Shown here: one piece after another, positions 1-8,316 of the stretch | How the letters are laid out: every line of letters starts with the position of its first letter | Numbering within the stretch: the stretch's first letter is position 1 | The notes under the pieces: generated by a model | What the model was told of the DNA's origin: nothing | What the model saw: the letters and a program-made list of their open reading frames with translations, nothing else | The model's database searches: none | NCBI GenBank assembly: GCA_021324775.1 | Contig: JAJPIM010000043.1 | Location: forward strand, 80,873 to 144,872 | DNA length: 64,000 nucleotides | Direction: 5' to 3' | Origin: Gemmatimonadota bacterium | Lineage (GTDB): Bacteria; Gemmatimonadota; Gemmatimonadetes; Gemmatimonadales; Gemmatimonadaceae | Made by a program: the position numbers and the translations under genes

Positions 1-1
1 C

Positions 2-133
2 ACGGACACCGGGCGGCAGGCCAAACTCTACGCGCTGACGCGGCAGGGGCGGGCACAGCTGCGCGCGGAAGCGGAGCGGTGGTCCGAATACTCGGCCGCC
101 GTCACGCGCGCACTCGCGCTCTCGGGCTTCTGA
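2..133 (+). CDS. PadR-family transcriptional regulator, C-terminal fragment (truncated by window edge)
   Basis: Frame 2 reads TDTGRQAKLYALTRQGRAQLRAEAERWSEYSAAVTRALALSGF*, typical PadR C-terminus; directly upstream of an ADOP permease, a common pairing. Confidence 0.65.
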   Translation, partial: TDTGRQAKLYALTRQGRAQLRAEAERWSEYSAAVTRALALSGF

Positions 134-135
134 TC

Positions 136-2814
136 GTGCGTCGCAGCTTCCGCCTCTTTCGCAGTGCGGCCAGCGGGCGCCGCGATGTCGATGACGAGAT
201 CCAACTGCACATCGCGCTCCGCGCCGAAGAGTTCGTAGCAAGCGGGCTCACGCCGGAGGCGGCACAGCGGGCGGCCGAGGAGGCGTTCGGCGATGTCGCC
301 TCGATCGCGGCCGCCTGCCGGGACATCCGCGGACGTAGTGCACGAGAGCGTGCGCGCCGGGACTGGGTGCGGCAGACCGCAGGCGACGCAGCACTCGCGT
401 GGAGGGCGTTTCGCCGCCACCCCGGATTCGCCACCGGAAGCGTGCTGACGTTCGCGCTGGGGATCGGCGCCGCGGCCACGGTATTCACGATCGCCAACGG
501 TGTCCTCCTTCGGCCGCTGCCGTACGCCGACCCGTCGCGGCTGGCCATGTTGTGGTTGTCGGCGCCGGCAGCCAGGAGTGCCGACGGGGTGTTTCCGCTG
601 TCGGCTGCCATCGCGACGGGATTGGCAGGACAGATCCATTCGCTTGACGGGCTGTCGGCCTTTCGGGCTGCCGACTACGTACTCCGCGACGGAGACAGTC
701 CCGAGCCGCTGGACGGCGCTCGCGTCGCGCCCTCGCTCTTCGCGACGCTCGGCGTGCGGCCGGAGATCGGGCGCACGTTTACCGATGACGAAGGACTCGT
801 AGGCGGGCCAGCGGTCGTGATTCTGAGTGATCGCATCTGGCGGAGCCGGTTTGGCGCATCGCCATCGGTGCTTGGCCGTCAGGTCACACTCGGGGCGCGC
901 CGGTACACGGTCGTGGGCGTGATGCCCCCGGGCTTCACATTTCCGCGGGGCGCCGAGCTGCCGCCGGGACTCGCGTTCGCCGCGCGAACTGACGTGTGGA
1001 CACCGCTGGCATTCACCGCTGCGGAGCTGGCGAACCTTGGCACGTTGAACCTTGCGGCCGTTGCGCGGATCAAGCCTGGAATCACCTACCCGCGCCTGAA
1101 CGCGGAACTCACCGCCGTCTCAACCCGTCTCTGGCCGCGTCTCGTTTCTCAACTCGGCGGCGGTGTGTACGGCGTCCCGCTGAGCGACCAGGCGGCAGGC
1201 GGTGTTCGTCGTGACCTTCTCATCCTGCTCGGCGCAGGCGTGTGCGTTCTGTTGATCACGTGCGTGAACCTTACCAACCTCCTGATCGCCCGTGCGGCGG
1301 CGCGGCAACCCGAGCTGGCGGTTCGGGGGGCGCTCGGGGCCAGTTACGGGCGCATTGCCAGGCAACTCATCACGGAGCATGTCGTCCTCGCCCTGACCGG
1401 CGCCGCCGTGGGGCTCGCCGTCGCGGTGTGGGGAACGGCGGTCGTGCTGCGGCTCGTGCCTGGCAGTTTGCCGCGGGCCGACGATGTGGTTCTGGACTGG
1501 CGGGTGGTTGCGGGGACACTGCTCGTGGCGGCGTCGGCTGGCGCGTCGTTCGGATTGCTGAGCGCTCGTTTTGGCGTAGCGCGGGATGTGGGCGGAACCC
1601 GCCTGACCGGCGGCCGCTCGCAGCGGCACGGCCGGCGACTGCTGGTCGCGACGGAGGTTGCGCTGTCGCTCATGCTGTTGATCGCCGCGGGACTTCTGTC
1701 GGAGAGCTTCGTGAAGCTGCAACGCCTCACGCCGGGATTCATTCCTGAGCGAGCGGTGTCGGCCGTCGTGTCGCTGCCTGTTGCGGACGATGCGAATCCC
1801 GTTCGTGACGGTGGCCAGTGGGCCGCGTTCTTCGATGGGTTCACGGCACGCGTCGCGAACCTGCCGGGTGTACGAGCGGCAGGCGCCGTGAGCTCGCTCC
1901 CGTTGTCGGGCGACGTCGAATCCGGACCGTTCACGATCGAGGGCGAGCCGGCGCCGCCGAATGGCCAAGCACCTACCGCGCAATTCAACATCGTCAGTGG
2001 CGCCTATTTCGCTGCCATGGGCATCCGGACCACCGGGGGCCGCTTGTTCGATTCGCGCGACCGTTCCGATGGGGCGCCCGTCGCCGTCGTGAGCCGCACA
2101 TTTGGCCAGCGGTTCTTTCCGGCGCGGACACCAATCGGCGAGCGCATTCATACCGGTTTCGACTACACGCCGCGAGTCCGTGAGATCATCGGCGTAGTAG
2201 ATGATGTCAAGCAGACCACCCTCGATGCGGACGTCGTCCCGGCGATCTACGTTCCCGAATCCCAGATGCCGTATCCCGCACTCTCGCTCGTGGTGCGCAC
2301 GTCCGGTGATCCGTCGGATGTGGTGCCGGGGATCCGGCACGAGCTGGCACAACTGGCGCCGGCGGCGGCGCTCAACCGGGTCCGCACGCTCGCCGCAGTC
2401 GTCAGCACGTCGCTCGAGCGGCAGCGATTCAGTCTCGTGCTGGTCGCATCCTTCGCGGGTGCGGCCCTGGTGCTGGCGATCATCGGCCTCTACGGCGTCA
2501 TCGCCCTCGGAGTCCGCCAGCGGCACCGCGAGCTTGGTGTCCGGATGGCACTGGGGGCGGCGCCAGCGGACGTCCGCCGGCTGATTGTCGCCGAGGGAAT
2601 GGCGGTTACCGGTGGCGGCATCGTCGTGGGATTGGCGGGCGCATTCGCGCTGATGCGTCTCCTGGGTACGCTTCTGTATGACGTCACGACCACGGATCCG
2701 CCGATCTACGTGGCGGCGGTCCTGGTCGTGGCGGGAGTCGCGGCGCTGGCGACAAGTTTGCCGGCCCGCGAAGCGACGGCCATCGATCCCGCAGGGACCC
2801 TGCGCTCGGACTGA
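136..2814 (+). CDS. ADOP-family ABC transporter permease (FtsX/MacB-like, duplicated)
   Basis: ORF 79..2814; likely GTG start at 136 (VRRSFRLFRSA...). MacB-like periplasmic and FtsX domains, 'GVRQRHRELGVRMALGA' motif. Confidence 0.85.
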   Translation: MRRSFRLFRSAASGRRDVDDEIQLHIALRAEEFVASGLTPEAAQRAAEEAFGDVASIAAACRDIRGRSARERARRDWVRQTAGDAALAWRAFRRHPGFATGSVLTFALGIGAAATVFTIANGVLLRPLPYADPSRLAMLWLSAPAARSADGVFPLSAAIATGLAGQIHSLDGLSAFRAADYVLRDGDSPEPLDGARVAPSLFATLGVRPEIGRTFTDDEGLVGGPAVVILSDRIWRSRFGASPSVLGRQVTLGARRYTVVGVMPPGFTFPRGAELPPGLAFAARTDVWTPLAFTAAELANLGTLNLAAVARIKPGITYPRLNAELTAVSTRLWPRLVSQLGGGVYGVPLSDQAAGGVRRDLLILLGAGVCVLLITCVNLTNLLIARAAARQPELAVRGALGASYGRIARQLITEHVVLALTGAAVGLAVAVWGTAVVLRLVPGSLPRADDVVLDWRVVAGTLLVAASAGASFGLLSARFGVARDVGGTRLTGGRSQRHGRRLLVATEVALSLMLLIAAGLLSESFVKLQRLTPGFIPERAVSAVVSLPVADDANPVRDGGQWAAFFDGFTARVANLPGVRAAGAVSSLPLSGDVESGPFTIEGEPAPPNGQAPTAQFNIVSGAYFAAMGIRTTGGRLFDSRDRSDGAPVAVVSRTFGQRFFPARTPIGERIHTGFDYTPRVREIIGVVDDVKQTTLDADVVPAIYVPESQMPYPALSLVVRTSGDPSDVVPGIRHELAQLAPAAALNRVRTLAAVVSTSLERQRFSLVLVASFAGAALVLAIIGLYGVIALGVRQRHRELGVRMALGAAPADVRRLIVAEGMAVTGGGIVVGLAGAFALMRLLGTLLYDVTTTDPPIYVAAVLVVAGVAALATSLPAREATAIDPAGTLRSD

Positions 2815-2894
2815 CCCGCGCGATCGGCGTCGCGCGGGGCTGGCGGAGGCGGCCCGGCTCGACAGCTAACAGGACGCAGGCTATATCCGGATCA

Positions 2895-3497
2895 ATGCCG
2901 AAGGCACGCCATCCGAACGCCCGCCGCCGCTGTGCTTGGGCGGACACCGACCCTCTTCTCCGCGCCTATCACGACCAGGAGTGGGGCGTGCCGGTGCGAG
3001 ACAGCCGCGCCCTATGGGAGATGCTGATCCTGGAGGGCTTTCAGGCCGGGCTGTCCTGGATCACCATCCTCCGGAAGCGGGACGCCTTCCGGGCGGCATT
3101 TCGCGGGTTCGACCCACGAGCGGTCGCGCGATTCGGCGCGGCGGATGTCGCGCGCCTCATGAAGAATCCAGGGATCGTGCGATCGCGCGCGAAGATCGAG
3201 GCGGCGATTCACAACGCGCGGGTGTTTCTGGAGAGGGAGGCTCAGGGCGACGACCTCTCGACACTCGTCTGGTCCATGGCGGGAGGGGCCCCGATTCAGA
3301 ATTCAGGCAAGGTGCTGGCCCAGACGCCGTTGTCGGCGGCAGTTTCTGCCCAACTCAAGCTGCGCGGGTACAAGTTCGTCGGGCCGGTCATCGTCTACGC
3401 CTGGATGCAGGCGACGGGCATCGTGAGCGATCATGTAACGGGGTGCTTTCGGCGCCGTGCGGCACCGCGCGCCCGCCACACGCGTGTGCGGCGATAG
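2895..3497 (+). CDS. tag: DNA-3-methyladenine glycosylase I
   Basis: RRCAWADTDPLLRAYHDQEWGVPVRDSRALWEMLILEGFQAGLSWITILRKRDAFR is a signature Tag sequence. Confidence 0.93.
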   Translation: MPKARHPNARRRCAWADTDPLLRAYHDQEWGVPVRDSRALWEMLILEGFQAGLSWITILRKRDAFRAAFRGFDPRAVARFGAADVARLMKNPGIVRSRAKIEAAIHNARVFLEREAQGDDLSTLVWSMAGGAPIQNSGKVLAQTPLSAAVSAQLKLRGYKFVGPVIVYAWMQATGIVSDHVTGCFRRRAAPRARHTRVRR

Positions 3498-3531
3498 ATT
3501 TATCGCTACCCACAACCCAGGAGTCCACCTG

Positions 3532-4134
3532 ATGCGCATGCATGTTGGTTCGGGAGGCTTACTCGTTGCCGCGGCGATGGCGCTGGTACCGGCTACACGC
3601 GCGAAGGCGCAATCGGAAGCGCCGGCGGCCGCTCCAGCGGTCGGTTCGGTAGCCCCCGACTTTGCGCTGCCGGGCGCCACGCGATACGGGCTGCTCCGGT
3701 CCCCTGTGCGACTCGCCGACTACCGTGGGCAGACGGTGGTGCTGGCCTTCTTCTATCAGGCGCGGACCAAGGGCTGAACCATTCAAATGGAGGCGTACCG
3801 TGATCAGTACGCCACGCTGTTCCACAACGGCCGCAAAGTGGCGGTCATCGGCATCAGTGTCGACGCCGACACCACGTTAGCCAACTGGGCTCGCGAATCA
3901 GATTTTCCGATCGTGTTCGCCAGCGACATCGGCAGCGTCGTCGGGAAGATGTACGGTGCGTTCGACGCCAAGAACAACGTCGATAATCGCTCGCTGTTCG
4001 TCGTGGCTCCGGACGGCCACATTGCGTATGTGACCCAGCCGTTCAAGGTGCTCGCGCCGGCCGCGTACGCCGATCTCGGGCACGCCATCGACAAGGTGAC
4101 ACCACCGGCCGCGCCCGCGGCGTCGGGCAACTAG
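3532..4134 (+). CDS. Peroxiredoxin (AhpC/TSA, BCP/PrxQ-like), probable selenoprotein with in-frame TGA (Sec) at 3775..3777
   Basis: ORFs 3457..3777 and 3787..4134 are in the same frame and separated only by TGA-ACC-ATT-CAA. Joined product: ...GQTVVLAFFYQARTKG-U-TIQMEAYRDQYATLFHNGRKVAVIGISVDADTTLANWARES.... TGA sits where BCP-type Prx have the peroxidatic Cys (GCT motif). SD-like AGGAG upstream of ATG 3532. Confidence 0.8.
3792..3813 (+). promoter_or_regulatory. Candidate bacterial SECIS stem-loop
   Basis: GGCGTAC (3792-3798) / GTACGCC (3807-3813), perfect 7 bp, loop CGTGATCA with G at second position, apical loop begins 22 nt after the TGA. Confidence 0.65.
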
Positions 4135-4155
4135 CAGGCGGGCGGATGGGGGTGG

Positions 4156-4189
4156 GGGCGGCCGGCCGATCTGCGATTGCCGGCCGCCC
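4156..4189. terminator. Bidirectional hairpin between convergent genes
   Basis: GGGCGGCCGGC (4156-4166) / GCCGGCCGCCC (4179-4189), perfect 11-bp stem, 12-nt loop. Confidence 0.6.
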
Positions 4190-4197
4190 TCGCCAGA

Positions 4198-4719
4198 CTA
4201 GATCGCTTTGTGGATTGCCGCGTCGATGTCCTGCGTGCCGCCGACGCCGGTATACACGACGCGGCCCGTCCGGTCGATGACAACGACAAAGGATGTCGCC
4301 GGCGCGTCGTAGGCGCTGGCGGCATTGCCATCCGCATCGTACACCACTGCGCCGCCGAGCGGATGCACAGCGACGTGCTTCCGGACGCGCTCGATCGATT
4401 CATTGATCGCGACCGCAACGGTCACGAAGCGGACCCGTTCCCCGTATTTTTTCGCGGCGGCGGCCATCGTGGGTTCGAGCTCCTTACAGTTCGGGCACCA
4501 TGTCGCCCAGAACTCCAGCACCGCCGGGCCCGTGCCCACAACGCCGGCCAGGTCGACGGGCTTGCCATCGAGCGAGCGGACTGCCGCCGAGGGCGCATGG
4601 GTGCCAACAGCGATGCCGCCATCCTGGGCCTGGGCCGTTGTGCTCAGGAGGATGGCGCCGAGGGCGACGATCGCGGCACGGGCGAGTCGATGGGCGGGCG
4701 TGATCGAGGCGATCGGCAT
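4198..4719 (-). CDS. Thioredoxin-family protein, secreted (TlpA/DsbE-like)
   Basis: MPIASITPAHRLARAAIVALGAILLSTTAQAQDGG... signal peptide, then VLEFWATWCPNCKELEP; start at 4719. Confidence 0.85.
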   Translation of the reverse strand: MPIASITPAHRLARAAIVALGAILLSTTAQAQDGGIAVGTHAPSAAVRSLDGKPVDLAGVVGTGPAVLEFWATWCPNCKELEPTMAAAAKKYGERVRFVTVAVAINESIERVRKHVAVHPLGGAVVYDADGNAASAYDAPATSFVVVIDRTGRVVYTGVGGTQDIDAAIHKAI

Positions 4720-5438
4720 CAGATGAGTTGTTGGCCGGTGAGGATCAGGTAGTACTCCGCGGCGCCAAGCATGATGACGGCGAATATCCGCTTGACCCAC
4801 AACATCCACGCCCCGGCACGTGGCAAGCGCGCGAGTGCGCCTGCTGAGATACCCGCGATGACGAGGAAGGTGCACATACCGAGTGAGAAGACGAAGAGGT
4901 ACGAAAACCCCAGCACGGCGCTCCGAGTCGTGCCGACCCAGGTGAGGACCGCCGCCATGACGGGCGCCGAGCATGGGGCGGCGACCAGTCCGGACGCGGC
5001 GCCCATCACGAAGGCGCCAGCCATCTCGCCGCCGCGGCCGGCTTGCGCGGCCCGTTGGAGCAGCGCGGACGGCACGCGGACGGGAATGACGTCGAGCATC
5101 GCGAGGGCGAACAGGACGAGGAGATTCGCCATGGCGAAATACGCCCACGGATTGGAGCTCACCGAGCCGAAGAGGGTGCCGGTGAGACCTGCCAGCAGCC
5201 CGAGGCTGGCATACACCAGCGCGAGACCGATGACGTAGCACAGCGTCAGCGCGAGGGGCCGGAAGCGGGACGCTCCGGCACCGTGCGCCACGCTCTCTCC
5301 ACCGACGACCGCAGCCGTGATGGGGATCATGGGATAGATGCAGGGGGTGAGGCTCGTCAGCACTCCGGCGCCAAACAGCAGCGGGATCGCGGTCCACGGG
5401 CTCGAGGAGAGTCTGGCTATGAGTTGCGCGTGGTCCAT
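4719..5438 (-). CDS. Cytochrome c biogenesis / DsbD-like transmembrane protein (CcdA family)
   Basis: GAGVLTSLTPCIYPMIPITAAVVGG and GLVAAPCSAPVMAAVLTWVG, paired membrane Cys motifs; stop overlaps thioredoxin start. Confidence 0.9.
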   Translation of the reverse strand: MDHAQLIARLSSSPWTAIPLLFGAGVLTSLTPCIYPMIPITAAVVGGESVAHGAGASRFRPLALTLCYVIGLALVYASLGLLAGLTGTLFGSVSSNPWAYFAMANLLVLFALAMLDVIPVRVPSALLQRAAQAGRGGEMAGAFVMGAASGLVAAPCSAPVMAAVLTWVGTTRSAVLGFSYLFVFSLGMCTFLVIAGISAGALARLPRAGAWMLWVKRIFAVIMLGAAEYYLILTGQQLI

Positions 5439-5671
5439 GAGTCTCCAGGAGGGGTAGTGACGGCCGCGATGGCGTGACACGCCCGGGCCATTGCGCCGCG
5501 CCGGAGCGTCCCGCAAGATGATACGTTGAACAGCCGATCTACAGCGGCAGCCTCAACATGGAGGTCGTCGCGCTCCGGGGCATTGCTCGACGCCCCCGGC
5601 GAATGGGATCGGGGGGTCACGCGGCGTGACGCCCGCGAGCCCGGCCCTCTGGCGTGTAACGGTAACAAACC

Positions 5672-6220
5672 ATGGCTCTCGAATTCACGACCTCCTATCT
5701 CAAAGACGCGCTCGCGGTGTTTCGCGCATACAAGAAGCTCGGCGACGGCGCCATCGCGCAGGTGACGGACGAGCAACTCACGATCGTGCTGGACCCCGAG
5801 ATGAACTCGATCGCCCAGATCGTGAAGCACATGGCGGGCAACATGCGATCGCGATGGACCGATTTCCTCACCACCGACGGGGAGAAGCCGAACCGCCAGC
5901 GCGAGACCGAGTTCGTGGATCCCCCGGCGAGCCGGGCGGGCGTTCTCGCGCTGTGGGAAGCCGGCTGGCAACTGGTCTTCGCCGCGCTGGAGCCGCTCTC
6001 GGATGACGACCTCGCCCGCGTCGTGGCGATCCGGGGCGAGCGGCATTCGGTGATGCAGGCCATCAATCGGCAGATGACCCATTACGCGTACCACGCCGGC
6101 CAGATCGTGCTGCTTGCGAAGCATTTCAAGGGCGCGGATTGGCGGTCCCTCAGTATCCCGAAGGGTGGGTCGGCGCGCTACGAGGCGCAGGTCCGTGCCG
6201 GCGAGGCCAGCCAGCGATAG
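5672..6220 (+). CDS. DinB-superfamily protein (DUF1572-like)
   Basis: Metal-ligand pattern IVKHMAGNM...HYAYHAGQIVLLAKHFKG. Confidence 0.8.
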   Translation: MALEFTTSYLKDALAVFRAYKKLGDGAIAQVTDEQLTIVLDPEMNSIAQIVKHMAGNMRSRWTDFLTTDGEKPNRQRETEFVDPPASRAGVLALWEAGWQLVFAALEPLSDDDLARVVAIRGERHSVMQAINRQMTHYAYHAGQIVLLAKHFKGADWRSLSIPKGGSARYEAQVRAGEASQR

Positions 6221-6382
6221 CGACGGCACCCCCGGCCCGCGTCTTGATCGCGCGTGCGCGCCGGTCCATAATCATTGGAGTACAGCTAGAAAGCTGCACC
6301 GTGTCCCACATTTTGGGCTCGGCCCGGACCCACCGGCCCGGGTCTCGCGCGCTTGTCCAAACCCACTGTAGGAGCAGCAACA

Positions 6383-7780
6383 ATGCGTGCAACACGTCTC
6401 GCCGTTGTCCTGTGCACTCTCGCGGTCACCGCGCGGGCGCAGGACCCCGGGGTCCAGGTCCGGCCGTTCGACCAGAAGCACGGAGGAAGTGAGAACATCC
6501 ACATGATTGGGCACGTAGAGGGGCACCCCGGGCCGTGGAAGGCGGCGGACATTGAGATGGAACAGGATCCCTCCCGTCCCTACGTCTACCTCTGCGGGTT
6601 CGTCAACTACGATACGCAGATCTACGATGTGCGCGACCCGGCCCATCCGAAAAAAGTCTTCCAATGGACCATCGAGCACCCGGAGCTGCATCGCGGCATC
6701 GGCGCGATGGACGGCAAGTATTTCAAGATCGGCGACCGCTATTACTACGCGCAGTCGCTGCAATTCCAGCAGGGCACGCCGGACGCGGACCTCGGCGCGG
6801 TCATCTTCGACGTGACTGGCCTTCCGGACTCGAGCAAAGTCAAGGAAGTCGCCCGCATCCGGTACGCGCAGTCACCCGGCGGTTTCCACAACTCGTTCGC
6901 CTACAAACATTCCGATGGACGCGTCCTGTACTTCGCGACGGTCAACGAGCCGAAGGCGCTCATCTACGATCTGGCGAAGGTCGTGAGTGGCAAGGATTCG
7001 AGCAGTTGGCTGATCGGGGCGGTACCCAACCCGACGCCCTTCAAGCAGATCGGCGCTGGCGGCTATCACGACTTCTACGTCGCCTACGATCCGGCGTCGC
7101 ATCAGGACAAGTTCTACGGTGCCGGACTTGGTGGTTTCTCGGTGTGGGATGTGTCGCGTCCCGAGAACCCGGCGCAGCTCTTCACGATCACCGGTTTGGG
7201 TCAGGACGTCGCGCACACCTTCACACCGTCACCCGACGGCAAGTACGCGGTCACCGAGACCGAGTACGAGTATACGCCGCTTCGCATCTGGGACCTTACG
7301 CCTGCCCAGACTGGACAGACCAAGAATCTGGACAACGCGATCGCGGGATGGAGCGCGGACTGGCGCGACCTGTCGCACAATCACGAGGTTCGCTGGCCCT
7401 ACGTGTTCGTCTCGGCGTACGAGGACGGCCTGCAAGTCTTCGATCTCAAGGACCCGCTCAACCCCAAGACGGATGGGCATTATTTCACCTGCGAATGCGC
7501 TCACGGCCGCGGCTTCGGCGGCACGCAGGATGGTGGATGGCAGGGCAGCAACAGCGTCATGCAGGGGGCGTTCGGCGTCGACGTGCGCAACTATGACGGC
7601 CTGATCGTTCTTTCCGATATGCGGAGCGGGCTGTGGCTGTTCCGCATGAACGGCTTCAAGGGATGGAACGGTCATGATTACGGGATGCCCAACATCTCGA
7701 GCGTGCAGGATTACGATCACGGCCCCGAGGGCGCGCCGAAGTCGAGCGCGTCGGCTGGAACGGGCAACGTGGGCCGGTGA
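6383..7780 (+). CDS. Secreted LVIVD-repeat / beta-propeller protein
   Basis: Signal peptide MRATRLAVVLCTLAVTARAQ; repeats such as YVYLCGFVNYDTQIYDVRDPAHPKKVFQW and YVFVSAYEDGLQVFDLKDPLNPK. Confidence 0.75.
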   Translation: MRATRLAVVLCTLAVTARAQDPGVQVRPFDQKHGGSENIHMIGHVEGHPGPWKAADIEMEQDPSRPYVYLCGFVNYDTQIYDVRDPAHPKKVFQWTIEHPELHRGIGAMDGKYFKIGDRYYYAQSLQFQQGTPDADLGAVIFDVTGLPDSSKVKEVARIRYAQSPGGFHNSFAYKHSDGRVLYFATVNEPKALIYDLAKVVSGKDSSSWLIGAVPNPTPFKQIGAGGYHDFYVAYDPASHQDKFYGAGLGGFSVWDVSRPENPAQLFTITGLGQDVAHTFTPSPDGKYAVTETEYEYTPLRIWDLTPAQTGQTKNLDNAIAGWSADWRDLSHNHEVRWPYVFVSAYEDGLQVFDLKDPLNPKTDGHYFTCECAHGRGFGGTQDGGWQGSNSVMQGAFGVDVRNYDGLIVLSDMRSGLWLFRMNGFKGWNGHDYGMPNISSVQDYDHGPEGAPKSSASAGTGNVGR

Positions 7781-8316
7781 AGAGACTGGTAGGCGTTGTA
7801 TTGCGGGGTGCGCGCCGGCCGCGGGGTGTCCGCGGCCGTGCGCGTCTCGCGACGATGGCGATGGTCGTTGGGATGCTCGGGCCGGGGCCGACGATCGGCC
7901 CCTTCGACATTCCGCTGTACGGGACGCCGGCAACACCCGCGGCCAACGGGCATGGCCGGCTGGTATACGCCGACTCGCCGTTCGGGGTCGCGTTGACGCA
8001 GGACGGCCACGCGCGCTATGACGTTCAGGTGACCGCGGCCGGACTTCCGGCGCCAGCGAGCCTCGGCAAGTTCACGACGTTTGTGGCATGGGCGGTGACG
8101 CCTGATCTGGCGACCTGGAGCAAGCTCGGAACCGTGTCGAACGGGAGCTCCACGGTGGGACCGGTCGATCTCAACAAGTTCATTCTGGTCGTGACCGCCG
8201 AACCCGACTCGGCATCCACGGAGCACGCCGGACCGACGGTGCTGCACGGGATTTCGCCAAGTTCACTCCTGCAAAGATTCCTCATCCAGCCCGCATTTCA
8301 CGGTATCATCGATTGA
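7777..8316 (+). CDS. Hypothetical protein, N-terminal membrane/signal segment
   Basis: GTG start overlaps upstream stop (7777/7780); stop TGA 8314-8316 overlaps next ATG. Confidence 0.6.
   Translation: MKRLVGVVLRGARRPRGVRGRARLATMAMVVGMLGPGPTIGPFDIPLYGTPATPAANGHGRLVYADSPFGVALTQDGHARYDVQVTAAGLPAPASLGKFTTFVAWAVTPDLATWSKLGTVSNGSSTVGPVDLNKFILVVTAEPDSASTEHAGPTVLHGISPSSLLQRFLIQPAFHGIID

Noticed and set aside
3787-4134. ORF 3787..4134 as an independent gene
   Set aside because: It lacks the peroxiredoxin N-terminal half, is in frame with the upstream ORF, and is best explained as the C-terminal part of the TGA-containing peroxiredoxin.
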